From positions 1-9,422 of the forward strand of contig JAOZKS010000088.1 of assembly GCA_029935255.1 (NCBI GenBank): 9,422 nt of DNA. The letters run 5' to 3'. This document shows, piece after piece, positions 7,718-9,422 of this stretch. A program made the translations under genes and the position numbers. Under the pieces are notes generated by a model. That model saw nothing but the letters and a program-made list of their open reading frames with translations. It did no database searches and was not told the DNA's origin. How positions within the stretch are numbered: the first letter of the stretch is position 1; each line of letters starts with the position of its first letter. This stretch comes from Pontiella sp. GTDB lineage: Bacteria > Verrucomicrobiota > Kiritimatiellia > Kiritimatiellales > Pontiellaceae.

Positions 7718-7746
7718 ACTTTATCGACAACCTCCGTAAAGACCAA
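7718..7746 (-). promoter_or_regulatory. Candidate promoter for the acyltransferase-mgtE-recO run
   Basis: On the minus strand, TTGGTC (7741-7746) and TAAAGT (7718-7723) are 17 bases apart. The -10 matches the consensus at four of six bases and the -35 at three. The start point would be near 7711, giving a leader of about 18-20 bases that contains the AGGA ribosome-binding site. It occupies the same DNA as the cyclophilin candidate promoter on the other strand. Confidence 0.35.
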
Positions 7747-7752
7747 TATTTT
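7724..7752 (+). promoter_or_regulatory. Candidate promoter for the periplasmic cyclophilin gene
   Basis: TCGACA (7724-7729, five of six consensus bases) and TATTTT (7747-7752, four of six) are 17 bases apart. Transcription would begin near 7759, leaving a leader of about 27 bases with the AAAGGAGA ribosome-binding site. This is the best-scoring promoter-like pair I found in the window, and it sits where a promoter is needed, between two divergent genes. Confidence 0.45.
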
Positions 7753-7772
7753 TCTACACAAGTCGAACGTAT

Positions 7773-7780
7773 AAAGGAGA
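7773..7780 (+). promoter_or_regulatory. Strong ribosome-binding site of the cyclophilin gene
   Basis: AAAGGAGA ends five bases before the ATG at 7786. It fixes the signal-peptide-bearing start over the internal ATG at 7900, which has no comparable site. Confidence 0.85.
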
Positions 7781-7785
7781 AGTAG

Positions 7786-8397
7786 ATGAATAGACGTATC
7801 GCTATGACCGCAGCAGCACTCGTTCTCGCGGGGAGTATCCGCGCGGAAGAAGCCGTGAAACCTGAAGAGAAGAAACCTGAACCCAAGAAAGAAACTATTA
7901 TGATCCTGATGAAGACCTCCAAAGGGGATATTAAAATCGAACTCAACAAAGAGAAGGCCCCGAAAACCGTGGCTAACTTTATGAAATATGTAGAGTCCGG
8001 CCATTATACCGGAACCATTTTCCATCGCGTCATTGGGAGCTTCATGATCCAGGGCGGTGGATTCAATGAAAAGATGAGCCAGAAGAATGCGCCGCACACC
8101 GTTGAGAACGAAGCCGACAACGGCCTCCCCAACGACCTCGGTACCATTTCAATGGCCCGCACCTCCGATCCGCACAGCGGCGGTGCCCAGTTTTTCATTA
8201 ACGTCAAGGATAACGACATGCTGAACCACACCAGCAAAACTTCGCAAGGATGGGGCTACTGCGTGTTTGGTAAAGTGGTCGAAGGCATGGATGTCGTCGA
8301 GGCGATCAAAGCGGTTCCCACCGGCAGCCATGGCATGTTCAGTGATGTGCCGAAAGATCCGGTCATCATCAAAGAAGTCGTGGTCGTCGAAGACTAA
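7786..8397 (+). CDS. Secreted cyclophilin-type peptidyl-prolyl cis-trans isomerase
   Basis: This cyclophilin-fold peptidyl-prolyl isomerase speeds cis-trans isomerisation of X-Pro bonds during protein folding. The start at 7786 has a strong ribosome-binding site and gives 203 aa. Residues 1-20 look like a signal peptide (MNRR, hydrophobic AMTAAALVLAGS, cut likely after IRA), so the protein is probably periplasmic. A charged Lys/Glu/Pro linker (21-37) joins it to the catalytic domain, which begins near MILMKTSKGDIKIEL at 39. Active-site residues are visible: FHRV (R81), FMIQGGGF (F86, Q89), MARTSDPHSGGAQFFINV (Q135, F137) and GWGYCVFGKVVEGMDVV. The domain resembles E. coli PpiA/PpiB; the export signal points to the PpiA role, but I do not assign a symbol. 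It is divergent from the acyltransferase gene and is followed by a terminator, so it is probably transcribed alone. Confidence 0.93.
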   Translation: MNRRIAMTAAALVLAGSIRAEEAVKPEEKKPEPKKETIMILMKTSKGDIKIELNKEKAPKTVANFMKYVESGHYTGTIFHRVIGSFMIQGGGFNEKMSQKNAPHTVENEADNGLPNDLGTISMARTSDPHSGGAQFFINVKDNDMLNHTSKTSQGWGYCVFGKVVEGMDVVEAIKAVPTGSHGMFSDVPKDPVIIKEVVVVED

Positions 8398-8423
8398 CCG
8401 TTTTCAATCCTCGGAAAAATTGC

Positions 8424-8462
8424 AATGCCGGAACCTTCCAATTGCAGGAAGCTTCCGGCATT
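8424..8462 (+). terminator. Hairpin terminator after the cyclophilin gene
   Basis: AATGCCGGAA (8424-8433) pairs perfectly with TTCCGGCATT (8453-8462). After one C/C mismatch the stem continues with CTTCC/GGAAG (8435-8439 with 8447-8451) around a seven-base loop. The stem is followed by CTTTAT, a short and imperfect T-tract. The hairpin begins 27 bases after the cyclophilin stop and ends 23 bases before the preferred cinA-like start. It should therefore end most cyclophilin transcripts and limit read-through into the next gene. Confidence 0.75.
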
Positions 8463-8473
8463 CTTTATGGAAT

Positions 8474-8480
8474 GGAGGAG
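8474..8480 (+). promoter_or_regulatory. Ribosome-binding site deciding between two tandem start codons
   Basis: GGAGGAG is followed by CG and two in-frame ATG codons at 8483 and 8486. Measured from the GGAGG core, the second ATG has a normal seven-base spacing and the first a short four-base spacing, so 8486 is preferred. Confidence 0.7.
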
Positions 8481-8485
8481 CGATG

Positions 8486-8968
8486 ATGAATGGAGTCTTG
8501 AAACGTGCGGGGCAAGTGGTTGAAGCACTGAAGGATCGAGGTTTGTTTATTACCACGGTCGAGTCGTGTACGGGGGGTGGGCTGGTTAATGCCCTTACCA
8601 ATATTCCGGGTGCAAGCGAGGTGTTGACGAGCGCTCGAGTTGCCTATTCCGCTGAGGAAAAAGTAGCGATTGGGGTGCCTGAATCTCTGGCAACAGGGGC
8701 TTCCGTTTATTCGACTGAAACCGCCATTGCAATGGCGCGCTCAGGGATAAAGGAGGCGGTTCGTGCCGATGTGGGAGTGGGGATCACCGGTCGTATTCAT
8801 GCACCCGAGTTGGATGGGAACAGTGAAGTGTTTGTCGTCGTGGTTATGGGCGAACAGGTCGTCCACCGAAAGGTTGCGCTTCAGCCCATGGAGCATCGTT
8901 TAAACGCCAAAGAAACCATTATTGAAGAGTCTCTCCAGATGGTGCTGGAGTTGGTGCTGGAGAGTTAG
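8486..8968 (+). CDS. Stand-alone CinA C-terminal domain (PncC-like) protein
   Basis: This is a single-domain CinA/PncC-family protein. Characterised members are nicotinamide-mononucleotide deamidases that convert NMN to NaMN and ammonia in pyridine-nucleotide salvage, in the cytoplasm. The 160-aa product matches the stand-alone family length (about 160-165 aa), with no N-terminal molybdopterin-binding-like domain. The family opening TVESCTGGGLVNALTNIPGASEVL is clear, with the putative catalytic Ser at S27. VAYSAEEK supplies the expected Tyr and Lys (Y54, K59), and GASVYSTETAIAMA corresponds to the usual GAVSEEVA stretch. The later loop is atypical: GVGITGRIHAPELDGNSEVFVVVV stands where most members have a Gly-Pro-Gly-rich GIAGPxGG segment. 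Fold and family are therefore well supported, but deamidase activity is less certain. The gene follows a terminator with no clear promoter of its own, and converges with leuB. Confidence 0.85.
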   Translation: MNGVLKRAGQVVEALKDRGLFITTVESCTGGGLVNALTNIPGASEVLTSARVAYSAEEKVAIGVPESLATGASVYSTETAIAMARSGIKEAVRADVGVGITGRIHAPELDGNSEVFVVVVMGEQVVHRKVALQPMEHRLNAKETIIEESLQMVLELVLES

Positions 8969-8970
8969 AG

Positions 8971-9005
8971 CCACCGAACACACAGAATTTTAGTGCGTTC
9001 GGCGG
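8971..9005 (-). terminator. Hairpin between convergent cinA-like gene and leuB
   Basis: CCGAAC (8974-8979) pairs with GTTCGG (8997-9002). The stem extends inwards, after one mismatch, by CAC/GTG around the loop at 8984-8992. In the minus-strand (leuB) RNA it also extends outwards to nine pairs (8971-8979 with 8997-9005), with one G-U pair; on the plus strand that pair is an A-C mismatch. It therefore fits leuB termination slightly better, although no good U-tract follows on that side. On the plus strand CTCTTTT lies about eight bases further on. It could act in both directions, weakly. Confidence 0.5.
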
Positions 9006-9015
9006 GTTACCTCTT

Positions 9016-9422
9016 TTACAGCGCGTCGCGGACGAGGTCTCCGAGTTCGGTCGTAGTGGCGAGTGTGTTGCCTTCGCGCCAGAGGTCGCCAGAACGGTAG
9101 CCCTCGTTCAATACCTTTTCAACGGCGGAACGAATCGCCGCAGCGGCGACACCTTCGTCGAGTGTGTCAAGCATCATGGCAACCGAGAGGATCATGGCCA
9201 GCGGATTGGCTTTTTCCTGTCCGGCAATATCGGGCGCGGAGCCGTGCACGGGTTCGAACAGACCCACCGGCCCGCCAACGGATGCGGATGGAAGCAGGCC
9301 TAGCGACCCACCCAGAGTGGCGGAGGCATCGGACAGAATGTCGCCAAAAATATTTCCGGTCAGAATCACGTCGAACTGGCGGGGGTTGATGACCATCTGC
9401 ATGGCGGCGTTGTCGATATACA
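9016..9422 (-). CDS. leuB: 3-isopropylmalate dehydrogenase, C-terminal part (partial)
   Basis: LeuB oxidises and decarboxylates (2R,3S)-3-isopropylmalate with NAD+ to 2-ketoisocaproate, the third step of leucine synthesis, in the cytoplasm. The 5' part lies beyond the window, and 134 residues are visible from YIDNAAMQMV to the TAA at 9016-9018. The metal- and substrate-binding aspartates are present: the Asp of YIDN, and the two in GNIFGDILSDASA. Next come GGSLGLLPSAS and the NAD-binding loop FEPVHGSAPDIAGQEKANP, which is the LeuB form, not that of isocitrate dehydrogenase. The C-terminal helices are ordinary, so the 3' end is intact. Its transcript runs towards the cinA-like gene, with 47 bases between the two stops holding a hairpin. 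Other leu genes would be outside this window. Confidence 0.95.
   Translation of the reverse strand, partial: YIDNAAMQMVINPRQFDVILTGNIFGDILSDASATLGGSLGLLPSASVGGPVGLFEPVHGSAPDIAGQEKANPLAMILSVAMMLDTLDEGVAAAAIRSAVEKVLNEGYRSGDLWREGNTLATTTELGDLVRDAL

Noticed and set aside
8267..8482. Longer cinA-like frame starting inside the cyclophilin gene
   Set aside because: The extra part is out-of-frame cyclophilin sequence plus the terminator. The tandem ATG with GGAGGAG is far better.
8941..8962. Two copies of GGTGCTGGAG spaced 12 bases apart at the end of the cinA-like gene
   Set aside because: They encode LVLELVLE in the last helix; two short copies are easily explained by codon choice and show no expansion.
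1..9422. Mobile elements, CRISPR, tRNA, rRNA or attachment sites
   Set aside because: I looked for transposase or integrase motifs, terminal repeats, regularly spaced repeats and RNA-gene hallmarks, and saw none. No gene-free stretch exceeds about 100 bases.

Overview
The window looks like chromosomal DNA of a diderm (Gram-negative type) bacterium. It encodes an Omp85 outer-membrane barrel protein with its TamB partner, a lipid A-type acyltransferase and a periplasmic-type peptidyl-prolyl isomerase. Base composition is moderately GC-rich and even, genes are tightly packed, and I see no insertion sequence, phage gene, CRISPR array, tRNA or rRNA. The taxon cannot be fixed from this sequence. 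A non-proteobacterial diderm such as a member of the PVC group is possible but is only a guess.

Layout. (1) Bases 3-71 are the last codons of a gene ending in a response-regulator receiver domain. (2) Bases 150-4561, plus strand, hold tamA and tamB, joined by a one-base TGATG stop/start overlap. They encode a three-POTRA outer-membrane barrel and an inner-membrane-anchored, periplasm-spanning beta-rich protein. (3) Bases 4558-7693, minus strand, hold a run transcribed as lpxL-like acyltransferase, mgtE magnesium channel, then recO. recO meets tamB tail to tail with a 4-bp overlap. (4) At 7694-7785 is a 92-bp divergent intergenic region with candidate promoters facing both ways. (5) Bases 7786-8397, plus strand, hold a secreted cyclophilin, followed by a strong hairpin terminator. 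(6) Bases 8486-8968, plus strand, hold a stand-alone CinA C-terminal (PncC-like) protein with a good ribosome-binding site. (7) Bases 9016-9422, minus strand, hold the C-terminal part of leuB, converging on cinA, with a hairpin between the stops.

Functionally, five of the nine genes concern the cell envelope: tamA, tamB, lpxL-like, mgtE and the periplasmic cyclophilin. The others are recombination repair (recO), pyridine-nucleotide salvage (cinA-like), leucine synthesis (leuB) and signalling (the fragment). I did not find an undescribed system. The observations most worth checking are an eight-G tract inside the tamA barrel, interleaved back-to-back promoters at 7718-7752, an atypical active-site loop in the CinA-like protein, and regulation of mgtE without a leader long enough for a magnesium riboswitch.
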